Positions 24,925-31,800 of a stretch of DNA of 64,000 bases are shown in pieces. The DNA lies in assembly GCF_027172205.1 (NCBI RefSeq), contig NC_070614.1, positions 32,726,001 through 32,790,000 of the forward strand, in the 5' to 3' direction. The translations under genes were made by a program, and so were the position numbers. The notes beneath the pieces are model-generated. The model was not told the origin of the DNA and did no database searches. It saw only the letters and a list, made by a program, of their open reading frames with translations. The stretch is from Podarcis raffonei. Taxonomy: Eukaryota > Chordata > Lepidosauria > Squamata > Lacertidae. The stretch's first letter is position 1, and each line of letters begins with the position of its first letter.

Positions 24925-27900
24925 GCTATTATTATCACTACTACTACTTCTGCTTTATTTATATGCCAGCCATCTGACTGGGTTGCCCCAGTCACTGTGG
25001 GTAGCTTCCAACAAATTATAAAACCACAGTAAAACATTATTAAAAGCTTCCCTATACTGGGCTGCTTATGGATGTCTTCTAAAAGTCAGATAGTTGATTA
25101 TTTCCTTGACATCTGACAGGAGGGCATTCCACAGGGCGGGCACAACCGCTCTCTGTACCCAGAAAGTCACGGTTTGGCTTAATGTTATGTCTGAACCAGG
25201 TCAGTCTTGAACATAGACTTCCTACTTCTTGTTGCAGGTGGCCCTATCCTAACTTTTCATTATCCTCTCTCTTTTTCTTCCACAGACAGCATCCATGGGG
25301 CTGACAGAGAGTGTGGGGCCTAGTGGGCTACGCTTTGAGCTATGGTTTGGACGTGGACCAGGGCGACAGGCCTACACACTGCAGGCAGCCTCTGCTGAAG
25401 TCAAGCATCAATGGACAAATGTTATAGCCCAACTGCTATGGAGACAGGGTATGTGGCTACCTAAGAGATTGTCCCAGCAGGATGAGAATTGTATCAGGGC
25501 AATGTTTGTGCAGACAGTTACTTCACTTTAACAAGCTCTTAATCTTCTTCCTCACTTTCTTCCTCTCTCAGTGAAAATAGTTAAAGGGCCAAGAGCACAG
25601 ACTGCTCTCCAAAGAGGAATGGTTATTTATTTTATTATGAAATGTTGTCTGCCTTCCTGTAGTTAGAATGATCAGAGTAGTTTACAATAAAAAAGGGTTA
25701 AAACACATTACATTCTCAACATCTAAATAAGCTAAAGGCAAGAAATGTAGCAATATAGCACAAAATAAAACAGTCCAGCAAGAATTAACAGCACTAGACA
25801 TCTGGGGAAATAAAAAGGTCTCTGCGTGCTGCCAGAATGACACTGGCATGAGCAGCAGAAAAGCTTCTCTGGGGTGGGAATTTCAATACCAAGGATGCCA
25901 CTACTGAAAAAGCCCTTTCCCTGACAGCCACTTGCTATGCCTCAGATGGCAGGGGAGCCCTTAGAAGTGTCTCTGGTGGAGATCTCGGTGTACAGATGGA
26001 CACATGTAGACAGATGGTCTCGTGGGCACTTCAGTTAATATCCCTGAGCAAACTAGGGAGAAGTGGAAAAAGGTCCTGCCCAGGTATCAGAGTAGGGCCT
26101 GCCCCACTCCTCTGAGGTGCTTCTCTCATTTACTGTAATGAAGATCTGTTTTCTGTATGAAAAGGAAAGAAAGGATCATTGATGGCTGGTGGATTGTGCC
26201 ACTAATTCCCTGGGCTGGTTATCAGGCGGCAGACAGGTGGGTGTGGGCAGGCTGAGATTCATGGGGCAGTGCCCCACTTGCGATAATGAGCCAGCCTCCG
26301 CTGGAAGAAAACTCAGGTATCAACACATAACCTCACTAAGCACTATCCTCTCTTTGTAGAGAAAAAATGGAAAATGAACTCATGTGCATAATATGTGTGT
26401 GAACAGGATGAAAGTAGGGCATAGCCCTTTGAATATTCTATGCTATACCTAATGCTTAGCATAGGGAAAGGCCAGAAAGATGTTTCTGTTTGGTGAGATG
26501 GGAGAATGCCGAGGGTACTGCTAGCACTTGTAGCAGTTTTTAAGAATGCCTTGGATGGTTTTCTCTCCATCTCTTCAGCTGCCCATCCGTCTGTCTCAAT
26601 GAGCATATCCTCCTGCCCTGCCCAGCGCCTGGCCCCTCTCGGCCTTAGTCCTGGGGCCCCTCCCGGGCTGTCATTACCCGGCCACTTTGAGGAAGAGGAA
26701 TGGGACCTGGATGTCAAGCCCATCCCAAGGGGTGAGTGCACACTGCTGTTCTCCCTGCCTTCTCATAGAGCGTTGCTGCTCAAATTTACACTCACCCCTA
26801 CCTTTCTCTGCTGCTCTCCTTAGCCGAGACGTCTGAGTCCGATGGACCCTCCCCAAGCCACCAAGAGCTACCTAGGCAAGGAAGAGGATCGTTGCCCGGC
26901 AGCAGCACTGCTTTGGGGCAACCCCAGTCGGTGAGTGTACGCAACACACAATGGCTCTTTAGCGAGGGTGTCTGTTGTCACGAGTCCATTTATACAATTG
27001 AGAGAATCATGTGGTAAAGCCCTTCCTGGAGTGCACTGGTTCAGGCTGCCAGCAGGGAAAGAGCCGCATGTTCAAATGGTTCCCCTTATCCAGACAAAAT
27101 GAGCGCACTCGGGAAGAGTTCAGCCCCATTTATGCTAACTTCCTATAGAAAACAGGTATCCACACCCTAGGCTCATTACTCCCCCCCCCCACGCTTTTAT
27201 CACTTGATTCTGCTGATTGTATAAATAGGCACTAAGTTTGGGAAGCATCTTATATGAAAGAGTGCCAGTGGGGCTCTACCAAATCTCTCCTTGCTGTGAA
27301 AAGGGTCAGGGGCATGCTGTTCTGGGTTAGGTGCTGGTAACCCAGTGGCTGTGTGCACCTGGGCAGAAGTCTTGTGTGCTTTTGTGTGTGTGATAGTGCA
27401 ATCCTCCTGTCCCACCCTTGCCCCCCTCCCTTCCCCACCAGGATTCACCACGCCATCCCTGATGGCTTTCATATGTTTTCTTTATTTGCCAGAGCTCTGG
27501 CGTTGCCGACGAACCAGTGACCCCACTCTGAGGCCATGGCGGCCAGGTACAGAGCCCCTGCCAAACTTCTCTGCCTTTGTGCAACCCCCTCCCACCTCTT
27601 TACCTAACTACTGTCACCTTTTTCCCAAAGTGCAGCACATGGCACTCCCCCATGTCTTTTTCTGAGCCTTTATTTCCAGGCACACTACTTGCTCAAGTTC
27701 ACTCCATCCCTGTTACATGTATGACTGTACTGTCCAGGTTTATCTGTGTTTCACCATCCTGCAGCTTCTCTTTGTCTTGTGTGCTGTTCTCACTGGCTAT
27801 CCAGTTGTCTTAATGCTACTACAATTGTTTAAAATTAATCTAATCCCTACAGAGCTGGCATAATTTAATGGCTAACAGTGTGATCTGGCAAGTCACTGAT

Positions 27901-28805
27901 TTAAACTTTGCCTCAAGCATGGACTTACTGGTGACTGCCATTTATCAGCCTCATCCCCCCACCTGTGAGAATTGTGGGAAATAATATTGACCTACCTTGC
28001 AGGGTTGTTGTAACAAATCTGGAGATAATCTAGCTGAAGTGCTTTAAATACTTAAAAAACCAAGCTACAAAATGCTAAGTTTTATTTTTACAGGGAAGTA
28101 GGACCTTTATGGGGACGCGGGTGGCGCTGTGGGTAAAAGCCTCAGCGCCTAGGGCTTGCTGATCGAAAGGTCGGCGGTTCGAATCCCCGCGGCGGGGTGC
28201 GCTCCCGTTGCTTGGTCCCAGCGCCTGCCAACCTAGCAGTTCGAAAGCACCCCCAGGTGCAAGTAGATAAATAGGGACCGCTTACTAGCGGGAAGGTAAA
28301 CGGCGTTTCCGTGTGCGGCTCTGGCTCGCCAGATGCAGCTTTGTCACGCTGGCCACGTGACCCGGAAGTGTCTCCGGACAGCGCTGGCCCCCGGCCTCTT
28401 AAGTGAGATGGGCGCACAACCCCAGAGTCTGTCAAGACTGGCCCGTACAGGCAGGGGTACCTTTACCTTTACCTTAGGACCTTTATGTTGTCCCTATCAG
28501 AGCTTATAATGCATTATATTTAACTAGACCAGGATGGGTTGCAGAGAATCATGTATAAATTTGGCTCATGAGGACTAGAAACTTGTCGAGTATTGGGTAG
28601 CCAGAAAAACTAAGAGGCTTGGTGTCTTTCTTTGTATCTAGACACTCACCCATCTGTTTCTTTTGCAGCACTGGGTGTGGAGTCTACACCGGAAGCTGTT
28701 TTCCCCAGGCAGCCGTGGAAGGCAGGACTCAAACCCCAGGAACTCTGGGAACAGAACTGTCTGAGCCCCACCAAACCTTGGAGATGGGGCATGAATGGGC
28801 ACTAA
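4968..28805 (+). CDS. ARHGEF40: ARHGEF40 (SOLO), Rho guanine nucleotide exchange factor, 19 exons
   Basis: SOLO activates RhoA-type GTPases by GDP/GTP exchange and acts at the cytoskeleton; keratin binding and force sensing are known for the family. Exons in order encode the conserved N-terminal region ([19 protein letters not shown]), a long Glu/Ser-rich exon with the basic motif KGNRRKKK, a CRAL-TRIO/Sec14-like part (about residues 645-800), the start of the spectrin region ([17 protein letters not shown]), a Ser/Pro-rich linker with [10 protein letters not shown], the DH domain (about 1126-1320) and the PH domain (about 1320-1425). All junctions keep phase, giving about 1568 residues with the longer C-terminus (human is 1519 as I recall). 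The spectrin-repeat exons and the post-PH exon are not found. The initiator exon is uncertain. ZNF219 follows, as in mammals. Confidence 0.93.
5901..7683 (+). CDS. ARHGEF40: ARHGEF40 large exon 2 (594 codons)
   Basis: Acceptor ACTGTTGCAG; donor CTAACAG|GTAAGT. It begins [17 protein letters not shown], includes the conserved [34 protein letters not shown] and KGNRRKKK motifs, then a long Glu/Ser/Gly/Ala-rich low-complexity part, and ends [12 protein letters not shown]. The low-complexity part is poorly conserved and makes the exon longer than I recall for human. Confidence 0.92.
10283..10427. mobile_element. Palindromic hAT-type miniature element
   Basis: It starts CAGGGATGGAGAACCC and ends TTCCCCATCTGTGCTG. 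Inside are ACTACAACTCCCATCAG and its partner GATGGGAGTTGTAAT, so the whole element folds on itself. Related copies lie at 13468-13556, 41886-42014 and 46085-46175. Confidence 0.65.
10890..11113. mobile_element. Mariner-type miniature element (family 1), right end damaged
   Basis: It begins TA|CAGCGGTACCTCGGGTTA and shares almost its whole length with the complete copy at 14387-14612. Its right terminus (TTAACCCGAGGT) runs into a CR1 fragment, so the last bases of the inverted repeat are lost. Confidence 0.75.
11124..11200 (+). mobile_element. CR1 LINE 3' end
   Basis: GTTGCCCAGAGTGGCTGG, then CAACCCAGTCAGATGGG and GGGGTATAAATAG, followed by an AATTATTATTA tail, is the standard squamate CR1 3' terminus on the + strand. 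Confidence 0.8.
12903..13023 (+). CDS. ARHGEF40: ARHGEF40 exon 3
   Basis: Acceptor CTCCCTCCACAG; donor CTTCTCAG|GTAAAC. It codes [17 protein letters not shown] through [10 protein letters not shown], entering in phase 1 and leaving in phase 2. This is the start of the CRAL-TRIO/Sec14-like part. Confidence 0.9.
13468..13556. mobile_element. Short palindromic hAT-type element
   Basis: CAGGGATGGGGAACCTG at the left and GATTCCCCAGCCCTG at the right are inverted. The flanks share CTTTAA, the remains of a target duplication. It has the same family look as 10283-10427. Confidence 0.55.
13585..13690. mobile_element. MIR-like SINE fragment
   Basis: CTCATCTGTGGAGATAATAA, then TACCTTATAAGG and ATGTATGTGGAGCGCTTTGA, are core and tail words of the MIR family. 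A second piece lies at 13840-13890. Confidence 0.55.
13996..14101 (+). CDS. ARHGEF40: ARHGEF40 exon 4
   Basis: Acceptor ACAATTGTTCCAG; donor TTCCAG|GTATCT. It codes [20 protein letters not shown] through LLPAIRTFQ, entering in phase 2 and ending in phase 0. It aligns to LGLSVLLDLRQAPPLPPALI as I recall the human protein. Confidence 0.9.
14387..14612. mobile_element. Complete mariner-type miniature element (family 1)
   Basis: The termini CAGTGGTACCTCAGGTTA and TAACCCGAGGTACCACTG are near-perfect inverted repeats, flanked by TA on both sides (14385-14386 and 14613-14614). The 226-bp interior has no coding frame. Confidence 0.85.
14975..15073 (+). CDS. ARHGEF40: ARHGEF40 exon 5
   Basis: Acceptor CTTTTTAG; donor GCTGCG|GTAAGT. 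It codes [20 protein letters not shown] through LALEPAA, phase 0 to 0; part of the Sec14-like region. Confidence 0.9.
15085..15240 (-). mobile_element. Old LINE/SINE 3' fragment
   Basis: The words TTTATTATTGTTTATATACC, TCACAACAACCCTGTAAGG and TGGCCCAAGGTCACCCAG mark a widespread old amniote retroposon tail. A related piece lies at about 49150-49290. Confidence 0.5.
15260..15770 (-). mobile_element. CR1 LINE fragment, antisense
   Basis: CAAGGGATCCCAGTGCAATG, GTTGGGGTGTCACCACAGAG and AAGGCCCTGTTGCATGCCCC are characteristic CR1 3'-UTR words in reverse orientation. The copy is diverged and truncated. Confidence 0.55.
16003..16119 (+). CDS. ARHGEF40: ARHGEF40 exon 6
   Basis: Acceptor CTTTGCCCACAG; donor CACCAG|GTAAGA. 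It codes [19 protein letters not shown] through [10 protein letters not shown], phase 0 to 0; end of the Sec14-like region. Confidence 0.88.
16588..16686 (+). CDS. ARHGEF40: ARHGEF40 exon 7
   Basis: Acceptor TTCTCTCTGCACAG; donor CAAGAG|GTAAAC. It codes [20 protein letters not shown] through AVGTASSQE, phase 0 to 0, helical in character; aligns to RLCRLCQGVLGSVRQAIEEL as I recall the human protein. Confidence 0.88.
16840..16930. mobile_element. Palindromic miniature element
   Basis: AGTAAGCCCGACTGAGT and its partner GTGGGGCTTACTCCCAGG form an imperfect hairpin around ACA. This is a very common squamate palindromic repeat. Confidence 0.5.
17490..17726. mobile_element. Mariner-type miniature element (family 2)
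   Basis: The termini CAGTCAAACCTCAGTTGTC and CCAAGGTTTGACTG are inverted repeats flanked by TA on both sides. The interior is itself partly palindromic (GCTTCCGATTGGTTGCAGG). A sister copy lies at 48673-48922. Confidence 0.8.
18045..18172 (+). CDS. ARHGEF40: ARHGEF40 exon 8
   Basis: Acceptor CACCCCTGTAG; donor CCCTGCAG|GTGAGG. It codes [20 protein letters not shown] through [11 protein letters not shown], phase 0 to 2. [18 protein letters not shown] corresponds to VLADPRLTALQRDGGAIL as I recall human. Confidence 0.9.
19123..19240 (+). CDS. ARHGEF40: ARHGEF40 exon 9 (start of spectrin region)
   Basis: Acceptor TTCCCCCTGTAG; donor GCACAG|GTAATT. It codes [20 protein letters not shown] through QQERENAQ, phase 2 to 0. 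It is the first helix of the spectrin-like region in the family; the exons that should follow it are not found. Confidence 0.9.
19241..20186 (+). other. Intron where the spectrin-repeat exons would be expected
   Basis: I read all three + frames of these 946 bases and found nothing like the spectrin-repeat helices of ARHGEF40 (the family usually has about 190 residues here). A fragment of a palindromic element (CTACAACTCCTGATATCCC) lies near 19389. The rest is unremarkable. Confidence 0.6.
20187..20788 (+). CDS. ARHGEF40: ARHGEF40 exon 10 (Ser/Pro-rich linker)
   Basis: Acceptor TTCTATACAG; donor CTTGG|GTGAGT. It runs from [18 protein letters not shown] to [14 protein letters not shown] and [10 protein letters not shown], phase 0 to 2. 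The [20 protein letters not shown] motif is the conserved element just before the DH domain. Confidence 0.9.
21090..21330 (+). mobile_element. CR1/L3-like LINE 3' end
   Basis: GGTTGTAAGTTGCTTTGAGA, then AAGCGACCAATAAATTTAAT and an AACAAC tail, is a standard reptile LINE 3' terminus. It contains a (TTTG)n run. Confidence 0.6.
21712..21958 (+). CDS. ARHGEF40: ARHGEF40 exon 11 (DH domain start)
   Basis: Acceptor CTTTCTCCTCAG; donor [32 protein letters not shown] is the CR1 helix of the DH fold; it ends AGGCFLRH. Enters in phase 2, leaves in phase 0. Confidence 0.93.
22459..22545 (+). CDS. ARHGEF40: ARHGEF40 exon 12 (DH domain)
   Basis: Acceptor TTCTCCTGTAG; donor AGCAAG|GTATGA. It codes [20 protein letters not shown] through LRTTSK, phase 0 to 0; middle of the DH domain. 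Confidence 0.92.
23286..23540 (+). mobile_element. Squamate tRNA-derived SINE
   Basis: Its head is GGAGAGCCAGTGTGGTGTAG with an A-box-like TGGTGTAGTGG and a B-box-like CGGGTTCGCGTCTCC. The body contains TGACCTTGGGCCAGTCACAC, and it ends in a TTC repeat. It is a full-length copy in intron 12 of ARHGEF40 and strong evidence for a squamate host. Confidence 0.85.
23736..23960 (+). CDS. ARHGEF40: ARHGEF40 exon 13 (DH domain end)
   Basis: Acceptor CTTCCTCCATGCAG; donor TGCGAG|GTGAGC. It codes [20 protein letters not shown], then [20 protein letters not shown] and [11 protein letters not shown], phase 0 to 0. [16 protein letters not shown] is the conserved C-terminal DH helix. Confidence 0.93.
24264..24425 (+). 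CDS. ARHGEF40: ARHGEF40 exon 14 (PH domain start)
   Basis: Acceptor TGTTTCCTTGCAG; donor TTGCAG|GTGCGC. It codes [20 protein letters not shown], then [20 protein letters not shown] and YVCKQALQ; strands 1-4 of the PH domain, phase 0 to 0. Confidence 0.92.
24872..25170 (-). mobile_element. CR1 LINE 3' end, antisense, with ATT tail
   Basis: An ATT-rich tail (about 24875-24925) is followed by CAGCCATCTGACTGGGTTGC, CCCAGTCACTGTGGG and AGGGCATTCCACAGGGCGGG, a CR1 3' end on the minus strand. Confidence 0.75.
25286..25448 (+). CDS. ARHGEF40: ARHGEF40 exon 15 (PH domain end)
   Basis: Acceptor TTTTTCTTCCACAG; donor AGACAGG|GTATGT. It codes [20 protein letters not shown], then [20 protein letters not shown] and AQLLWRQ. 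The Trp in [15 protein letters not shown] lies in the C-terminal PH helix. Phase 0 to 1. Confidence 0.93.
25620..26100 (-). mobile_element. CR1-like LINE fragment, antisense
   Basis: TTTATTTTATTATGAAATG at the left, then AGCCCTTTCCCTGACAGCCA and AGGAGAAGTGG-like words further on, match the reverse of reptile CR1 3' sequence. It lies in the intron that should hold the post-PH exon. Confidence 0.5.
26579..26731 (+). CDS. ARHGEF40: ARHGEF40 exon 16
   Basis: Acceptor TCCATCTCTTCAG; donor CAAGGG|GTGAGT. It codes [20 protein letters not shown], then [25 protein letters not shown] is the conserved acidic C-terminal motif. Phase 1 to 1. Confidence 0.9.
26824..26930 (+). CDS. ARHGEF40: ARHGEF40 exon 17
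   Basis: Acceptor TGCTCTCCTTAG; donor CAGTCG|GTGAGT. It codes [20 protein letters not shown], then [10 protein letters not shown]. Phase 1 to 0. The C-terminal tail is poorly conserved in the family. Confidence 0.8.
27493..27546 (+). CDS. ARHGEF40: ARHGEF40 exon 18, two possible acceptors
   Basis: The acceptor region reads TTTGCCAGAG. After CAG (exon from 27493) the frame is [12 protein letters not shown] and stops at 27529-27531. After CAGAG (exon from 27495) it is [18 protein letters not shown] and continues into the exon at 28669. The SDPT codons match the DNA of the human ...LSDPTTPL end as I recall it, so I favour the second, without certainty. Confidence 0.6.
27875..28075 (+). mobile_element. 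MIR-like SINE
   Basis: TTTAATGGCTAACAGTGTGA, then GACCTACCTTGCAGGGTTGT and AGTGCTTTAAATAC are head, core and tail words of a MIR-type SINE. Confidence 0.55.
28111..28474 (+). mobile_element. Full-length Sauria-type SINE with perfect 12-bp target duplication
   Basis: It has a tRNA-like head (GGTGGCGCTGTGGGTAAAAG, B-box GGTTCGAATCCC), a body with AGTAGATAAATAGGGACCGC and AACGGCGTTTCCGTG, a Bov-B-like 3' end (CCCAGAGTCTGTCAAGACTG) and a TTTACC tail. TAGGACCTTTAT occurs on both sides (28099-28110 and 28475-28486). It lies in the last intron of ARHGEF40. The perfect duplication and near-consensus body argue for a young insertion. Confidence 0.9.
28669..28805 (+). CDS. ARHGEF40: ARHGEF40 terminal coding exon (long C-terminus form)
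   Basis: Acceptor CTGTTTCTTTTGCAG; enters in phase 1 and stays open to TAA at 28803-28805, coding [20 protein letters not shown], then [20 protein letters not shown] do not recognise this tail from other species. If the other exon-18 acceptor is used this exon is 3' UTR. Confidence 0.5.
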
Positions 28806-31800
28806 TGTCAAGCAGTCCTATGACCTGCTCCTACCAAGACTCCTGATGGCTGTCCCATTCACCCCGCTCTGCTACCATCCCACAGGAACACCCAGACATG
28901 GGCTGCAGTCTACCTTGGGATGGCTCTGTCCTGTCCCTGGCAGTACCCATCCAGTGCCTTTTCCACCATTTTTTCGGGCTGCAAAATACTGGAGATTCTT
29001 GACCAAGCTGATGTGGTTGGTAGTGAAATGGTTTTGTATTAGGCAAGGAAGGCCAAACCAATGAGCTCTGGGCTGACCCAAACTAAAGTGCAGACTAGGA
29101 GGAAACTTAGTGGAGTCACTGACCGAGTGGGGTGGTTTCCAGACAGTGTTGAACCACACATTTCCCTGGTGCCCTACCTCTGATCACAGCTTCAATCTCT
29201 TGCCCAATTGGTATTCTGATCATTTTGATGGGAGATGGAAGGGAGAATCTGGGCTGCAGTTGCTAGGCAACTACAGTATGCACTCCCCAAACCATGTCCA
29301 GGTTAGCCCAAGAGGAAAAGGAGAAGGTGGGTCTGGATTGCATGGTGAATCACTATAAGACACAAAACCACCTTCATCCAGAGAGGGAGTTCAGAGGCAG
29401 CCCCAGCCGAAAGGAAAGGCATAATACAGCAATATACATAATGTTATGGAGGTTCACATAATACAGCTCTCCTAGGACTGTACCACTTTAGATTGCAGAT
29501 GGGTAGCGTGTTTGCATACCCCCACATAAAGAAAACTAGTATGCCGAGGAGAAGGGCTCTAACTTAAGTCATCTCCCTGGTGTGCTGTTTTCTTAAAAGA
29601 GTTTTGACAAGTAAGAATACTTGGTCAAGTTTACTTCCCCACACTCATGTGTTTGCAGTCTGAGGAGACAGAATCTAAGGAGGGCTGTATCATGATTCTG
29701 CTGCACCTGGGGAAGTTTTTCCCCTCCCTTGATTGCTTTTGTTTGTTTTTGAGATGATAAGTTTCTGCACACAGTAATGTTACCACATTGTTATGAATAC
29801 AATAAGCCTACAACTTATGTGGGGGTTACATTCCAGGGATCGCCTTTAAAGCCAAAGTCATGTATAGTCAAAACACATTTGAGTGCAATGGTGGGTGGAA
29901 TTGCCAAAGTCTTTTTTCCTAGATGCCTACCCTCTTTCCGCCTCCCTTTAATATTTTTTTTTAAATTATTACCAAGCGTGTGAAGCTGAATGCACACAAG
30001 TTAAATGTGGTTAAGTTGTAGGCTTACTGTACGAGGAAAAAGTCAAGTGAAAAAAACACAGGGGCTGTGAAAGAGTGTTTTGCCTCTCTTTTAGATTACT
30101 TGTTGGAGGTCTGCAACACCCTTCTGCAATGTCTGTGACATTTTGGAATCTGAACTGTAGGAACTGATCTCTAACAATTGGTGCTATATTTTGTGTTAGG
30201 TGGCTGAATATGTGGTCTTTTTGTTCATTCAGACTCTTCTATTGGATACAAATGGTCTACCTTTGGTCTGATTTTGGTAACTTGAGTTGCTCAGCTAACT
30301 TGTTCTCTTTGACAGGTCTTGTGCTGGATTTAAACCTGGGGCCTCTCATATAGAAATCACACACACTTCTCCTGCCCACATGAAAAAGATTTAGTAAACT
30401 CACTTGGGTGTATAGAGACTAAGTTAGTGGCACTTAGTTCCCACTGAAATCAGCAGGAGTCGTAACCAACTTTTCACATTGATTTCAACAGTATCTAAGT
30501 GCAAAACTACCCTGTGAGCTTCAGATGAAGGGCAGTATAGAAATTTAATAAATAATAATTATGATACTAAGGTGGCCTCAGTCCAACTAACTGTGTGTGG
30601 ACTATACTGCTTCAAAAACAAACATTAATAGGGAACCAGAAAAATGCAAAAAATAAGCAGTAATAATGGAAGACATGTTTGTAATTTCAGAATGGTGCAC
30701 AGGCCAGGCAGTTCTTGAGATTTGTAAGGAAACGTAGGAATTCTTTCACACAGAACACTGAAAGTGGCTGCTAACTACAACCTCTTCTCCCAACCTTTTC
30801 AAATACTGGCCTACCAATCCTCATCAGCCCCATGTATGTCAAGAGCACTGATATATATGCCTTTGTCCAACTTGCCACTATAGAGCTGTGGCTCTACAAC
30901 CCCCTGGATTGGAATGAATGTCTCTATTTACAACCACTTTTTGATGAGGTTGGTGCTAGCTTGTGCTTTGACCTAACCACTAAAGTAAAATATAATGCAG
31001 AAAAGCAGCTTCGAATATGCAAAGCAGGCACAAATGAGACTTAGTTCTTGAAAAAGAATATGTACGGTAGTAAATCTATGTCTGGGGTGTATCATTTGAC
31101 AAACTAGACATGATGAATGGTCCATGTGTTTTAACACGGAATTGCTCTTGTTATGTTTGAAAAGGTGTACATGTTGAGTTTAACCGCAAAAGTGGTCAAT
31201 GGGTAAGAAGTGCAGAACCTTCCCCTGACTGTGGTTTATCTCCCTGAACGCTTGGCAATCCTAATCCATTCACTCCTTTTGCTGTTGAAATCATGTGCTT
31301 CTCACATTACTGGGCAGCTTCATGTTTGTACATGGCACTGTCATCATCATATGTAGTGTCCGGATTACATGACTGCTATTCCACGCTAACATTCCCTGCA
31401 CACAGAAAACTTGACATGACAGGAAGAAGGGTAGGCATTCTCAGAAACTAGTTCTCAAAGCGCAGGGAATTGTATTTGGATGAACATTTAATCACATGAG
31501 CACCTGCCTGCACCAGTCTGAAGCAGTACAATCCATACATAAGTTTAGCACACCTGCTGTATGTGAAGTCTAGCTACTGTAAACTGATGTGGGTTCAAAA
31601 TTCAAGGTATCATGGTAGGGGACTCTTTTCACAATTAGAAGCATTTTCTGTGTGGGTTCAAAAACCAAAGCTCCAGCCCTGAGTTTTGCAGCATCTGCAA
31701 CTCTTTACCTGTGCTGGCCTCAAATTACCAACATTGTTCTTAGTGTTATGAAATGGAAAAGGTGAGGAAGGGCCAACAGTAAGTTGGAGTTGAGGTTGGT

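Noticed and set aside
24875-24925. CRISPR-like or structured array in the ATT repeats
   Set aside because: It is a simple ATT microsatellite at a CR1 tail; no spacers exist and the host is a vertebrate. The same applies to 61019-61063.
28111-28185. tRNA gene
   Set aside because: The A and B boxes belong to the head of a Sauria-type SINE with a target duplication. The same holds for the heads at 23286, 50766 and 62035.
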